Below are positions 24,011-34,040 of a stretch of 64,000 bases of DNA, piece after piece. The translations under genes and the position numbers were made by a program. Below the pieces are notes generated by a model that searched no databases, was not told where the DNA came from, and worked only from the letters and a program-made list of their open reading frames with translations. Source of the stretch: Manis javanica (Eukaryota > Chordata > Mammalia > Pholidota > Manidae); assembly GCF_040802235.1 (NCBI RefSeq), contig NC_133165.1, positions 45,707,629-45,771,628 on the forward strand, written 5' to 3'. How positions within the stretch are numbered: the stretch's first letter is position 1; every line of letters starts with the position of its first letter.

Positions 24011-25309
24011 TAAAAGAACAAGAGTGAAAAGGCAAGTAACATTTTGGTAATATTATGAAAATACTTTTAACTTTGCAGAGGCCAGGGGCCCCCAACCCAA
24101 ACTTGAGAATTCTTGCTCTATGGACTTTTTTTTTTTGTAAATGTTTGTATACTATTCTTTTTTTATCTTCTCAAGGCAACCTCTGCAGATCAAGCCTCAT
24201 CATTCCAGGGAGTACAACAAACTTGCCCCAGGACAGCAGCCACCAAAGCTGACCTCAGTGCCTTCTGGAAAGGGCTTGTGGGCTTCTCAGCAGGACCTCT
24301 CTGGGTAGTGCCAACCCCCCATAGCTCTTATATAATTGTATGTGAAGGATGTCCACATGGGGAGCCTGGCCCAGCTTCCTGGCCACCTGTGGTGCTCTAT
24401 TATCTAAGGCTTCCTTCTTCTCTATGTGACCCCCCAGTTCTGGGTATCTCTTTTCTAGCCCCCATTCTCTTCTTTATCACTGCTGCTATTCCTTTCACCC
24501 CAAATGTCCCACATTTAATCTTCCCAGGCTTGAAGGTCAGCCTCACCCACTAGTCTCTTTCTAATTTTATGACCTGAACTCTTCTGTCTACTTTCCTCTG
24601 CTCTCCTTTGCTGCTGAAGGGTTTAATTTATAAATTAAAAGAAAAAAAATCACTGCTTTTTTCTCTTTGAATTTCAGGTGTTAAACAATCCAAATTTCCA
24701 GCAGGCAGATGCAGATCTTGACACCCTGCCCTTATAATTCTGTTCAATGTCTGTCACCATTGCCCACTTCCACACCTCTCTTCCCACAAAAAATAAACTC
24801 CAGGAAAATGGGGACCACGTGTGTCTTCTCATTCACCATGGCATCCTCACCACCTGAGGACAGTGGCTAGTACCCTACAAGTGAACAATAACTTGGAGCT
24901 GAATTCTCTTATTTCCTTTGAGTATCAGGTATCTAATAGCCCTCATTTCCACCTAGCAGATGCAGATCTTTCAAACAACCCTAGGAAGTGGATTCAAACA
25001 TTATTCCCTTTCACATCTGAGGAAATGGAGACACTACTCTGGCACCAAAGCCCTGTACCTAAAGCTACCTATTCAAACTTGTAAGTTCTCATCCCCTGAT
25101 CTATGCTGTTTCCACTATTTCTGGCAGGTAGCTTAAAACATCTTGGGATTGGCAACAAATAGGAATACCTGAACAACCCTAAGTGCACCAAAGACCAAAC
25201 TGCCAATTGTAGTAATGACACTCTTTCATTGTTTTGTTTTGTTTTGGAAAACAGTTATTTTTCAAATTAAAAATGTTATTTATATGTAATGGGTTTATTC
25301 TATTTTTTG
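24011..25309. other. Intergenic stretch, no gene seen
   Basis: The open frame at 24113-24553 (146 aa) has hydrophobic parts but no family motif, no splice context and no CpG island. I treat it as chance. Near 24950-25080 a faint MIR-like phrase (TTCACATCTGAGGAAATGGA) is visible. Confidence 0.4.
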
Positions 25310-25392
25310 AAGATTTTAAAATGGAGATACAATTCATATAAAATAAAATTCACCATTTTCAAGTGTACAGTTCAATGGTTTTTAATATATTC
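25310..25392 (-). repeat. L1M fossil, left part (split by ERV)
   Basis: The text CAATTCATATAAAATAAAAT, then CACCATTTTCAAGTGTACAG, belongs to an old L1M 3' region. It resumes at 32562 with GTTGTGCAACTATTACCACT. The ERV at 25398-32556 is inserted between the two parts. Confidence 0.7.
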
Positions 25393-25397
25393 ACTAT

Positions 25398-25646
25398 TGA
25401 AAGGAAAGGAGCGACACATAGCAGCAATTCACCGGAGAGTTCCGCTTTATTAGGGAAAGGTGCTGGGTTATATAGGAGGGGGCATGAATTGATTGAGGTG
25501 TCACTTCTACGGGGCTGTTGGCTGTTGGCTAGGTGCTGGGATTGGGAGGGGGGCGAGAGGTGATTGGGCTTCAGGTGGCGCCGGCGGGAACTGAGGACCC
25601 TGAAGAGAAGCCGGAAGTTTGCCTTCTTACTGGTGGGGACCCTTCA
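25398..25646 (-). repeat. 3' LTR of ERV-F-like provirus
   Basis: The 249-bp LTR is delimited by the target duplication at 25393-25397 on its outer side and by the purine-tract complement at 25647-25660 on its inner side. On the minus strand it starts TGAAGGG and ends CCTTTCA. A TATA-like TATATAA (seen as TTATATA near 25469 on the plus strand) and TTTATT (AATAAA on the minus strand) near 25446 supply the promoter and poly(A) signals. Confidence 0.92.
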
Positions 25647-25659
25647 TTCCCCCCTTACT

Positions 25660-27640
25660 CCTCTATGGGTTTGTGGACGTTGCTTTCTCTCTGGCTGCTT
25701 CCTGCTGAACAGGGGCGGAGAAGGGAGTGAGGGCTTGAGGATTGGGAGGAAAGGGTTGATAGGACTCCCCGCAGTAAGGACGAGTAGATGTGGACTTCTT
25801 CAGGTTTGGAAATCAATGAAGGTTCCCTGTAACCATAGGTTGGCCAAGAGGATATGGGTGTCAGGAGCCAGGCGTCTGCGGCTATTGTTTCCAGGAACAG
25901 TTTCCAGTGGAGGGAGGGGTCCATCTCAGCGTGTGGTGAGGAGGTCACCTGAGGGTGAGGGATCTTCTGTGGCCAGAAGCTGGTAGTTCCTGAGTAAAAG
26001 CTGGTTGAAAGCTTGATTAGAGATTTTTCCGACTTGGGATTTGATGAACTTTATTATACAGGGTAAGAAGAGACAGGCGAGAAGAATGATTATTATGGGG
26101 CCTGCAATGGGCCAGAGCCAGGTGAGGAGGGGGTTTGTTAGTATTGACGAGAATGGGTTGGAATTGGAAGCAGAGTGGAGACTGGAGGCAAGGTCGGTGA
26201 GTTTGGTAATGTCAGTTTCTACAATGCCAGATTCGTTGATGTAATAGCAGCACTCTTCCCAGAGGAAGATGCAGGTGCCGCCCTTCTCGGATGTAATCAG
26301 ATCTAGGGCCTGCCGGTTTTGAAGGGTGACTTTAGCTAGTGAAGTGACCTGTCTTTGGAGAGAGGCTAGAGAATCGGCAGTGGATGTCAGGGCTCCCTCA
26401 AGTTTGGCGTTGAGATCTCTAACTGCCTATAGAGAGTGACCCAAGGCTTCTCCCGAAAACCCTGCCCCAATGGCTGAGGTGATCAAAGAGCTACTGACTA
26501 TGATGGGAAGGAAAGCAGCTCTTTTTGTGCACGAGGGCAAGGGAGGTTGGAGCTCAAGGAATTCTGCCATGCTGTAAAGTGTTAACTGTGGGATTAGGGT
26601 GACGAGAATGCAGGGTGTATCGGAGTTGAGAGGCAGTGAGTTGAAAAGACTGCCATTACACTAAAAGAAGTGTCCCGGTTGTGTAAAAGTCTTAGAGCCG
26701 GAGGTAGGGGTGTAGATAGAGAGGCAGTGAAGTGCGCTGGAGGGGGGTGGAGTTGGGCTTACACAGTGGTGGATGGTGAGATTATCTGCGTATTCTGGTT
26801 CCCATAGGGGTATGTCTGCCAGGGGGCAGAGGGGTTGTCTTTCTGCATGGAAGGAGTAGTTGGAAATATTAAGGGGCATGGCGGCCAGCAGTGGGCGCTG
26901 TAGTGATGCGCACAAGAAACAATTGTCTGTGTTAAGGGTGTGGTTGAGAAAGATGGTGGTGTCCTGAATGAGCTGTAATGAAGAGTAGGAGAAATGGGAA
27001 GAGGGGTGGGGATAAGAAGATGAAGAGGCACTATCAAGAGTTTGGATAATGACTTTTTCGGAATGTCTGCTATCTGATGCAACTTGAGAGATCTGGGAAT
27101 GAGAGGGAACATACTTTCGAGAGATATGAAGGGTACGGTGGAGGGTCGAGGACCCCCCGTAGTAAACTGAGGCTGTGACTCTGGCAGCCCATCGAGAGTC
27201 CCAGGGATCTGGGATTGATAAGGAGAATGAGCCGTTGGGATATTTCATGAAACGGTTGGAGGAGTAATACTGTGGGTACTGGAAGTTACCTATGTAGTGA
27301 ATTGTGCAAGACTAGTAGGGACATCTCCTGTAGGTATCTGGCCATTGCCTGCAATAGGCTTGTTTTTGGTCATAGAGGAAGCAGAGGTAGGGAAATAAGG
27401 GTAGCTGCTAGTGAACACTTCAGTGGAGGGAGGAAAGTGGAGGTATAAAGGCTCAGAGCAGCTTTTCAGAGGGAAGTCTGGTGTGGCAATGAGGGCAGTA
27501 ACTTTTGTTTGATGCTGTGTGTAAGTCTGTCTGACTTTGAATCGCCATACAAAGGAGGCTAGGGTGGTGGGGAAGACAATAGGAATGAGGAAAAAAAGCG
27601 AGAGAGCAGTAAAGGAGGAAAAAGTCATGATTCGGGTATG
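25660..27640 (-). pseudogene. env: env remnant (gamma-type)
   Basis: From 27628 downward, a leader with a hydrophobic signal segment is followed by a surface-subunit frame at 26661-27248 (195 aa). That frame contains the CXXC-type motif NCFLCASLQRPL and several N-glycosylation sites. The transmembrane-subunit part at 25900-26400 shows a degraded immunosuppressive-type segment and a CX6CC-type cysteine group near 26245-26285. A hydrophobic anchor (26050-26120) follows. This order is typical of gamma-type env, which mediates attachment and fusion. Frameshifts and stops separate the parts, so no intact envelope is encoded. Confidence 0.75.
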
Positions 27641-29150
27641 GATGGCAAAGGGGGTGAACGGGATTTTGGAGGAAAGAGGACAGTAAGGTCAGGAGTCTGG
27701 AGGGAGGGAGAGTCTGTAAACTTTTGTAGGTTAAGAGATCTTTTAGGTGATGTGGGGACAGAATGGTAAGGGGCGCTCTGAATGTCAGTTTATGAGCTTC
27801 TTTCTGCAAGAGCTGTCTAGCGGCTAATGCTCGTAGGCAGGGGGCCCATCCCTGAACTGTGGGGTCTTATTGCTTGGAGATATAAGCTACTGGGGCAAAG
27901 CATATTGGCCTAGGACTCCTAGAGCTTGACTGGACCTCTCATGAATGTATAATGAGAAGGGCTTCGACAAATCAGGAAGATGGAGAGCTGGGGCTTCTAC
28001 AAGGGCTTGACGGAGCTTAATGAAGGAGTGTCGGGGTGAGGAGGATAATGGTTTTATAGGGGGGCTCTTGCTGAGGTTGTATAGGGGTCTTGCCAACAGG
28101 GTGCAGGGAGAAGTTAGGGATCTACGTTCTAAAATATCTAGCTAGGCTTAGAAAGGGCCTAGAAAGGAAAGGATTTTTGTCTTGGTTTTGGGAATGGGCA
28201 GGTCAGAGAGGAGCCATTTTCTGTCTAAGGTAATGGACTTTGTTGAGATAGAAGGAATCTGAGGTAAGTGATAGGAGGGGAAGAGATTTGAGCTTTGACG
28301 GGGGATACTCGGTAACTTCTGGAAGCTAGAAGGTTAAGTAGGGAGGCAGTGTCAAGTTGAGACTCTTCCCACGAGAGACTGCAGAGTAGAAGATTGTCTA
28401 TGTATTATAAGGTGGACTTGGAGTGATCATGATGAAACTGTTTGAGGTCCTGAGCTAGGACCTGTCTAAAAATATGGGGACTATCTCGGAAGCTTTGTGG
28501 CAAAATTGACCAAGTGAGTTGTTTAGAATGTCTTGTGTATGGGTCCGTCCAGGTGAAGATGAAAAAATCTTGGGAGCAGGGGTCTAGAGGGATAGAAAAA
28601 TGGGTCTTTGAGATCTAGGACTGAGAAGTGGGATGCTGAGGCTGTATGGATTTGGAACTAAGAGATGGATAGGGACAATGGCTATGTTGATGAGGCGAAG
28701 GTCTTGGACAAGGCGGAAAGATCCGTTGGTTTTTTTAACAGCTAATATGGGGGTATTAAATGGGGAGTGAGTGGGTCTGCTTGAATGATGGGTTGGAGGC
28801 CTATGAGGGCTGAAGTGGTTAGGGGGTATTGGGCCTGACAGATATACTGAGAGGGGTCACATAATTTGATAGAGGCAGGGGGACATAGGGCCACGGAGGG
28901 GCTTGTAATGTCCCAAACTTTGGGATTTACAGGGTGTATGAGGGCAGAACCGGAGCTTTCTTTGGGTAGAGGGGGGTCGTCGGCTATGAGGGCCATCAGA
29001 AAGGGAGTACTGGGGGCTGTGGGAGTGGATATAGTTATGGAAACGTGGAGGAGGGAAAGGATGTCTCGTCCTAGTAAAGGGATGGGACACTGGGGCATAA
29101 CCAGGAAGGAGTGGGAGAAAGGTATGGGATTGTCTTGGATTGTGCATAAA
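27640..29150 (-). pseudogene. pol: pol remnant: RT and RNase H, integrase missing
   Basis: The frame at 28742-29098 covers the end of protease (GRDILS) and the RT entry (QYPLT). RT fingers and palm run to about 28100 in broken frames. The active-site region near 28391-28410 reads as a changed YIDN-type sequence. The frame at 27887-28096 holds the RT-RNase H junction (PLYNLSK, LHLPDLSKPFSLYI). The 27453-27809 frame resembles the RT-RNase H connection (LTILSPHHLKDLLTYKSLQ) and then runs straight into the env leader. No integrase zinc-binding, DDE or C-terminal segment is seen, so roughly 1.2 kb or more is deleted. Confidence 0.75.
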
Positions 29151-29330
29151 AGGGTGGGTGGGGGGTTTAATGGGAAAATCTGTTTACCTCCTACTCTGAC
29201 TATAGGAGTAATGGCTGGCGTGGTAGGGCCCCGGTATTCTCACAAGACTGAGAAGGTGGCTCCTGTATCTAGGAGGAAGGAGATGGGGTGACCATCTACT
29301 GTTAAAGTAACCCTGGGCTCCTGTTTGGTG
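29150..29330 (-). pseudogene. pro: Retroviral protease remnant
   Basis: Near 29235-29275 the minus strand reads the aspartic-protease active site LLDTGATFSVL, with the flap region downstream. Upstream it joins the nucleocapsid part. The neighbouring frame is interrupted by stops. Confidence 0.7.
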
Positions 29331-29388
29331 ATGGAAATGGTCGGGCGAGAAGCCCCCAGGCCCCATCAATCTTCTTCTGCCAGCCCCA

Positions 29389-30400
29389 CTACGGCGGGCT
29401 TAGGATGGGGGTTGTTCGTCCAGCCTCCCCTTTGGGTGGTTGGGCAATCAGACCCCCAGTGGCCCTTTTTGTGGCATCTGGGGCATGGGGTGGTAGGAAA
29501 TCTGGGGGAGGGGCACGCCCTTGACCAATGTCCCTCTTTTCTGCACTTGAAACAAGCTCTTGGGGGGGCTTGTTTGTAGAGGGGCGCCCAGGTTGTGGTT
29601 TTATCAGCTGGGCCAACATCTGGAAATTGGCCTGATCAGCCTTTTGTTTACGGCATTCTTTCTCCTCCTCCCGCTTATGGAAGACTTTAAAGGCCACTGT
29701 TAGGATCTCAGTCTGTGGGGTAGCGGGGCCCTGTTCTAACTTTTTGAGTTTAGCTTTAATGTCGGGGTAGCCTTGAGCTAGGAAGTATGTCATAAGGACA
29801 TGTCTTCCTTCAGGTGTTTCTTGGTCCAGGCTGGTATACTGTAATAGGGCTTGAGTGAGTCTGTCTAAGAACTCGGAGGGGATTTCATCTCTCTTTTGAA
29901 TTATGTCTTGGAGCTTTTGAAAATTGACTACTTTACAAGCTGCCCTTTTTCAGACCTGCTATTAAGCAGGAGGCAAAAATATCTGGAGAGCGGAGACTCA
30001 TGGCGGTGTTATAATTTCAGTGTGGGTCTTGTTCGGGGACAGCAGTGGGGCCAGGGGGATAGGTGGGGTCAGTCCTGTGGGTTTCAGTAGCCTGCATTTG
30101 GGCGAAGTCCTAAACTCATCTACGCTCTTCAGGGAGGAGAGTATTGACCAGGAGCATGAAAATGTCATGATGTGTGAGGCTGTAAGACTGGAGGGTCTAT
30201 TGAAACTCCCTGATGTATGTCATGGGATCAGTGGAAAAGGAACTTAGGCGTTTCTCTAGTTAGGCTAAATCTCTTAAGGAGAAAGGGACGTGAACGCGCA
30301 CGATGCCTTCGGATCCTGCTACCTCCCGGAGGGGGGCGATAATTTTGGGAGGCTCTCGGGACTGAGTCTGAGGGGGACTGAAGGGTTCTGGCTCAGTCTG
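29389..30400 (-). pseudogene. gag: gag remnant: capsid and nucleocapsid
   Basis: The capsid start (LREVAGSEGIVRVHVPFSL) is readable at about 30255-30330. The capsid C-terminal part and charged linker lie in the 29389-29793 frame. The nucleocapsid has two CCHC zinc-knuckle texts at about 29440-29560 (CFKCRKEGHW and CPRCHKKGHWG types), in a different frame from the open one, so a shift lies between. The family role is assembly of the core and packaging of RNA. Not translatable as one protein. Confidence 0.75.
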
Positions 30401-30439
30401 TGGGGGAGTGACGCGGTCTAGCCGTGCCTAGTCGAGCAG

Positions 30440-30930
30440 GTCCTGAAGTGTGAAGGGGGGCAAAGAAAATAAAGAAAGATAGAATCGGACCCACATGTCG
30501 CCAGCTAGCAGCCCAGCTGCTTGCCTCTGCTGCTTTAGTTGGGCTTGAACTCATGACTCTGAGGTTAAGAGTCCCATGCTCTACTGAGCTACAGCAGCGC
30601 TCCAGTTAATTGCTTATGGAATGCGTTGTTTTCTATTCCTGCCACATCGGCAAGTGGGGGAAGGGCATAGCTAAAAGCAGGGGCAGTGTTTCTACACATC
30701 TTCAAGGTCTCCCTATTTTCAGAGTGAGGAGTCTTGGCAAGATATGTTTTTGTGGACAGATAACTTCTAAGGACTGCACCAGTTGTTCTCTAGCTTGTGC
30801 TTTCCCATGCTGCGTTCAGACATGGGGGGAGGTGCTTTCCCATTCTCTCTACAAACATGTGAGAAGACAAAGGCGGTCCCTAACAGGGGAGAAACAGATG
30901 ATGAGGGCAAAGACGGAGGAGGCCCCTGGG
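30440..30930 (-). other. Foreign insert inside ERV gag
   Basis: The proline-rich linker of gag is split by about 490 bp that does not look retroviral. On either side, related linker text (PEPFSPP types) is present at about 30940-30985 and 30340-30400, so the linker is duplicated around the insert. The insert contains the tRNA-Lys-like head at 30525-30605 and about 320 bp of unassigned sequence at 30606-30930. Confidence 0.55.
30525..30605 (-). repeat. tRNA-Lys(CTT)-like SINE head or tRNA pseudogene
   Basis: On the minus strand GTAGCTCAGTAGAGCATGGG (A-box region), ACTCTTAAC (anticodon-loop region with CTT) and GAGTTCAAGCCC (B-box region) follow in tRNA order. The D-loop lacks some bases and the acceptor stem does not pair, so it is not a working tRNA. 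A tRNA-Lys-derived SINE of the kind known in carnivores, or a tRNA pseudogene, are the two readings. Confidence 0.65.
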
Positions 30931-31098
30931 ACCTAGTTAAAGGGGGGCTGAAAGGCTCAGGCTTAATCTGCAGGGAATGAAGGTGGAGGACGTGAGATGG
31001 GGGAGGAGATGGTTGGGGAGGAAGGGAGAAGGGCTGTTGTAGGAGAAGAAGGGGAAGGGAGTGAACGGGAGGCTCCTGCGGGGGCGGCGGCTTGCAGG

Positions 31099-31395
31099 CT
31101 AGGAGAACTTGGGAGGGGGCGGGGAGAGGAGGAGGCGGAAAGCTTCCATATAGGGAATCTCCTTCCATTTTTTCAGGCGCTGGCAGTAGTTAAAAAGATC
31201 GCGAGTGATGTTAGGATCAAGAGTTCCCCCTGCAGGCCATTGGTTGTTATTGTCTAGGGGGTATGTTGGCCAATCTTGGGAGCAATATTTACGGAGAAGT
31301 TTTGGTTTTATATCAGGTATCAGGGAGAGGGTAGCCAGATGCTTAAGCAGGCATTCAAGAGGTGAACTTTCAGGGAGGGATGAGGAGGCTCCCAT
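31099..31395 (-). pseudogene. gag: gag matrix N-terminal part (ERV-F-like)
   Basis: The start is the ATG at 31395-31393, giving MGASSS, a myristoylation-type matrix start; an upstream in-frame ATG at 31464 lacks this feature. The 98 residues include LECLLKHLATL and DWPTYPLDNNN. The frame then ends at a stop at about 31099, while the next frame (30767-31168) continues into the proline-rich linker. A frameshift is therefore present. It is homologous to the gag start of the other ERV at 16231. Confidence 0.8.
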
Positions 31396-31689
31396 GGCTA
31401 AAGGACAGAGAAGGAGACAAACAGGGGAAGACAAATGTAGATCCTCGGACTGGAAGCAGACCACAAGGAGAAAAAGGGCGTCCCCGATGATCCTTGGTGG
31501 TCTGCGGAAACTCGTATACGAGTCGGAATTTCTTGGAAAGTGTGGGTCGTCACCCAGACTTCCCTAAGAAGGCAGAGTACCGGAGTCTCGAGGTACCTAG
31601 CGCTAGGCGTTTTCGGCGGACGGAACAGAAGGAGGAGGGGGGGAAAAGGGAGCGTTCTCATCCACAAAGGAGTCACCCCATTCATGGCT

Positions 31690-32160
31690 GTTGGAGGGGG
31701 GGTGCCTGAGAGTCAGCCGCAGCCGTGAAGGCCTGAGGCGGGGATTTATGACTGTCGGAGGAGGGGCCTGAGCGTCCGCCGCAGCCGTAAAGGCCTGAGG
31801 CGGGGAGAGTTCCCTCCTCATCCCCGAGCGTCAGGGCCTTGCCGGACGATCACGGTCAATGGCACTGCGATAGCTCGGGGAAGAGTGGCCCACCCCGGGG
31901 AAATTTTGCTTAAAAACTTTCAGCACTGATGGAAGGAATGGTGAATGCGTTTGACTGTCGGAGGAGGGGCCTGAGCGTCTGCCGCAGCCGTAAAGGCTTG
32001 AGGCGGGGATTTATGGCTTTTGGAGGAGGGGCCTGAGGGTCCGCCGCAGCCGTGAAGGCCTGAGGCGGGGAGCGTTCCCTCCTCATCCCCGAGCGTCAGG
32101 GCCTTGCCGGACGATCACGGTCAATGGCACTGCGATAGCTCGGGGAAGAGTGGCCCACTC
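31690..32160 (-). repeat. Tandem repeats in the ERV-F leader
   Basis: Four copies of a 55-60-bp unit (core GGAGGAGGGGCCTGAG ... CCGCAGCCGT ... GGCCTGAGGCGGGG) lie at about 31690-31750, 31751-31806, 31953-32015 and 32016-32072. A 90-bp segment at 31803-31893 (GTTCCCTCCTCATCCCCGAG onward) recurs at 32070-32159. Together they form a larger duplication of about 265 bp. The block lies between primer site and gag, where retroviral packaging signals sit. Confidence 0.8.
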
Positions 32161-32288
32161 CGGGGGGAAAACTTACCTAAAGGCCAGAGAGGAGTGGTGA
32201 GTGTGATGAGCCAGCGCCGGAAAAAGAGGACGAGAGCAAGCTGCTGCTGGTGTCGGGGGAAGACGGGGCCCAGTTGGGGTGTCCCGTC

Positions 32289-32306
32289 TCCCGGGTTTCG
32301 GCACCA
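32289..32306 (-). other. Primer-binding site, tRNA-Phe type
   Basis: On the minus strand TGGTGCCGAAACCCGGGA is separated from the LTR by one base. It is the exact complement of the CCA-tailed 3' end of mammalian tRNA-Phe. This is the hallmark of ERV-F-type class I elements. Confidence 0.88.
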
Positions 32307-32307
32307 A

Positions 32308-32556
32308 TGAAAGGAAAGGAGCGACACATAGCAGCAATTCACCGGAGAGTTCCGCTTTATTAGGGAAAGGTGCTGGGTTATATAGGAGGGGGCATGAATT
32401 GATTGAGGTGTCACTTCTACGGGGCTGTTGGCTGTTGGCTAGGTGCTGGGATTGGGAGGGGGGCGAGAGGTGATTGGGCTTCAGGTGGCGCCGGCGGGAA
32501 CTGAGGACCCTGAAGAGAAGCCGGAAGTTTGCCTTCTTACTGGTGGGGACCCTTCA
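32308..32556 (-). repeat. 5' LTR of ERV-F-like provirus
   Basis: This 249-bp copy reads the same as the one at 25398-25646. Its outer edge adjoins the ACTAT duplication at 32557-32561 and its inner edge the tRNA-Phe primer site. It drives leftward transcription if active. Confidence 0.92.
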
Positions 32557-32561
32557 ACTAT

Positions 32562-32770
32562 GTTGTGCAACTATTACCACTGCCTAACTCTAGACTTTTC
32601 CATCACCCCCCAAAAAAATTCCATAAGATAGTCCCAATTCACCAACCCCTTTCCATCCCCTGGCAACCATTAATCTACTTTCTGTCTCTATGTATTTGTT
32701 GCTGTAATTTTAGGTGTATTAATACATATTTCAAGTTTGCTTTAATTTCTAATACAGTAATTGTCCACAA
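32562..32770 (-). repeat. L1M fossil, right part (split by ERV)
   Basis: GTTGTGCAACTATTACCACT, CCCCTGGCAACCATTAATCT and ACTTTCTGTCTCTATGTATT continue the old L1M text interrupted at 25392. Confidence 0.7.
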
Positions 32771-34040
32771 CACAATCCAGCCAGCGTGGATAGATAAAAC
32801 CCACATAAACAGAAGATCTTTTGGGACTCAATTTTTAAGAATGTAAGAGAATTCCAAAGCCAAAAATATTGAGAACTACTGGTCTAATGTTGATTTTTCG
32901 CTTTGTTTTTAGGTTAGACATAAATGTCTAAATCAGAGTCCTACCAGGAGCAAAAAGATGGGATGATCATCCCTGGTTAAGTTTCTGGAGGGACAGAGAA
33001 CTACTTAACAGAATATTTAACCTATAGGACATGGGACCTATGTGTGAAGCTTAGCAACAGACTGATGTGTGGAGTACTGAGTTACAAACTAAGGAACATC
33101 TGAGCTGGCCTCAACTCAGACATATGCCACCTGAGCTCTGCACCTCACAGGGTGGCTTTGGGCTCTGCAAGAGCTGAGTGCAATGTTGACTGTCCACAAT
33201 CCAGCCAGTGTGGTCCACACCTGCAGAAGTGATCAGATGTTAAAGCACCACTGACTGGCACTGAAGTCAAGTCCTGAAATGCACAAAACGACCACCCCAT
33301 CCACCTCGTACACCAGGCGTGCAAAATAACTAAAGACGCAAGAAACTGTAGAAAGATCACTACCAGTCATTTAGAATAACCCTGTTTTCACGCAACGTCT
33401 TCCTTATTCATATACTCACTGCTTCTGCCACTCAAATGGTGAAAACTATATTTAATTCAGCGAAATTTTTGGATAAATCAATTAAAGTATCTTCATTGTG
33501 TTTGACTCGTACCAATATTTGTAGTGCGAAAATTGGTAAAGCCTCAGGGACAAAGGAGGTGGGAGGCCTGCAAAGTGAGCTCTCATGCCCACCACTTCTG
33601 CTCAGTTGCAGACCCCACAGGGAGGAAGAGGACACTTTGCAACTCTATATTGGCTGCTTTACCATCCAGTAGTAGGGAAGAGTTTCTGACTATCCCAGCA
33701 ACAGCCCAGCCAATGAGAGACTCTTACAATTCAACCCCGTGAGCCCCTATGACAGATGGGACTCCCAGTTTCCTCCAAAGGACGTTTTGCTTAGAACAGT
33801 CCACCAACGCTCCCCCTTTCTTCTATAAGAAGTCTCCTCTCCATTGTTCTCTGGACACGGTTGTGGTTTTGCCATAGTTGCTTGAACCGCATCGCAATTC
33901 TCTGCTCTTCCAGAGTAAACCTATCCTGCTGGTAAAATAATTGGCAGCTTTATTTGTAAGGTTAACAGTAGTTACTTGAAGGAAGAAAATGAGGTGGAAA
34001 CTCTGCACTTAAACAAACCTACACCTCAAAACCCAAAAGC
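32771..34040. other. Intergenic stretch upstream of KIF22
   Basis: No coding exon or RNA gene is seen. Short open frames (33145-33360, 33436-33672) show no motif. The end of the stretch turns GC-rich as the KIF22 promoter begins. Confidence 0.45.

Larger units (their letters stand above)
25393..32561 (-). mobile_element. ERV-F-like provirus (tRNA-Phe primer), defective but young-looking
   Basis: This is a two-LTR provirus on the minus strand with a 5-bp target duplication ACTAT at 25393-25397 and 32557-32561. The LTRs (25398-25646 and 32308-32556) are each 249 bp with TG...CA ends and read identically by eye. A perfect tRNA-Phe-type primer site adjoins the 5' LTR, and a purine tract (reverse complement of TTCCCCCCTTACTC) adjoins the 3' LTR. 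Gag, protease, RT, RNase H and env can be traced in order over 6.66 kb, all with stops or shifts, and the integrase is absent. Such an element could only have moved with proteins supplied by another provirus. Confidence 0.93.

Noticed and set aside
24113-24553. 146-codon open frame with hydrophobic stretches
   Set aside because: There is no recognisable family, no CpG island or splice neighbours, and it lies in repeat-fossil DNA.
30525-30605. Functional tRNA-Lys gene
   Set aside because: The D-loop is short, the acceptor stem does not pair and no CCA-side discriminator layout is present; it is best read as a SINE head or pseudogene.
14928-34040. ZG16 or another 16p11.2 gene to the left of KIF22
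   Set aside because: No lectin-like or other coding exon was found in any frame; it probably lies beyond the left edge because of the L1 and ERV insertions.
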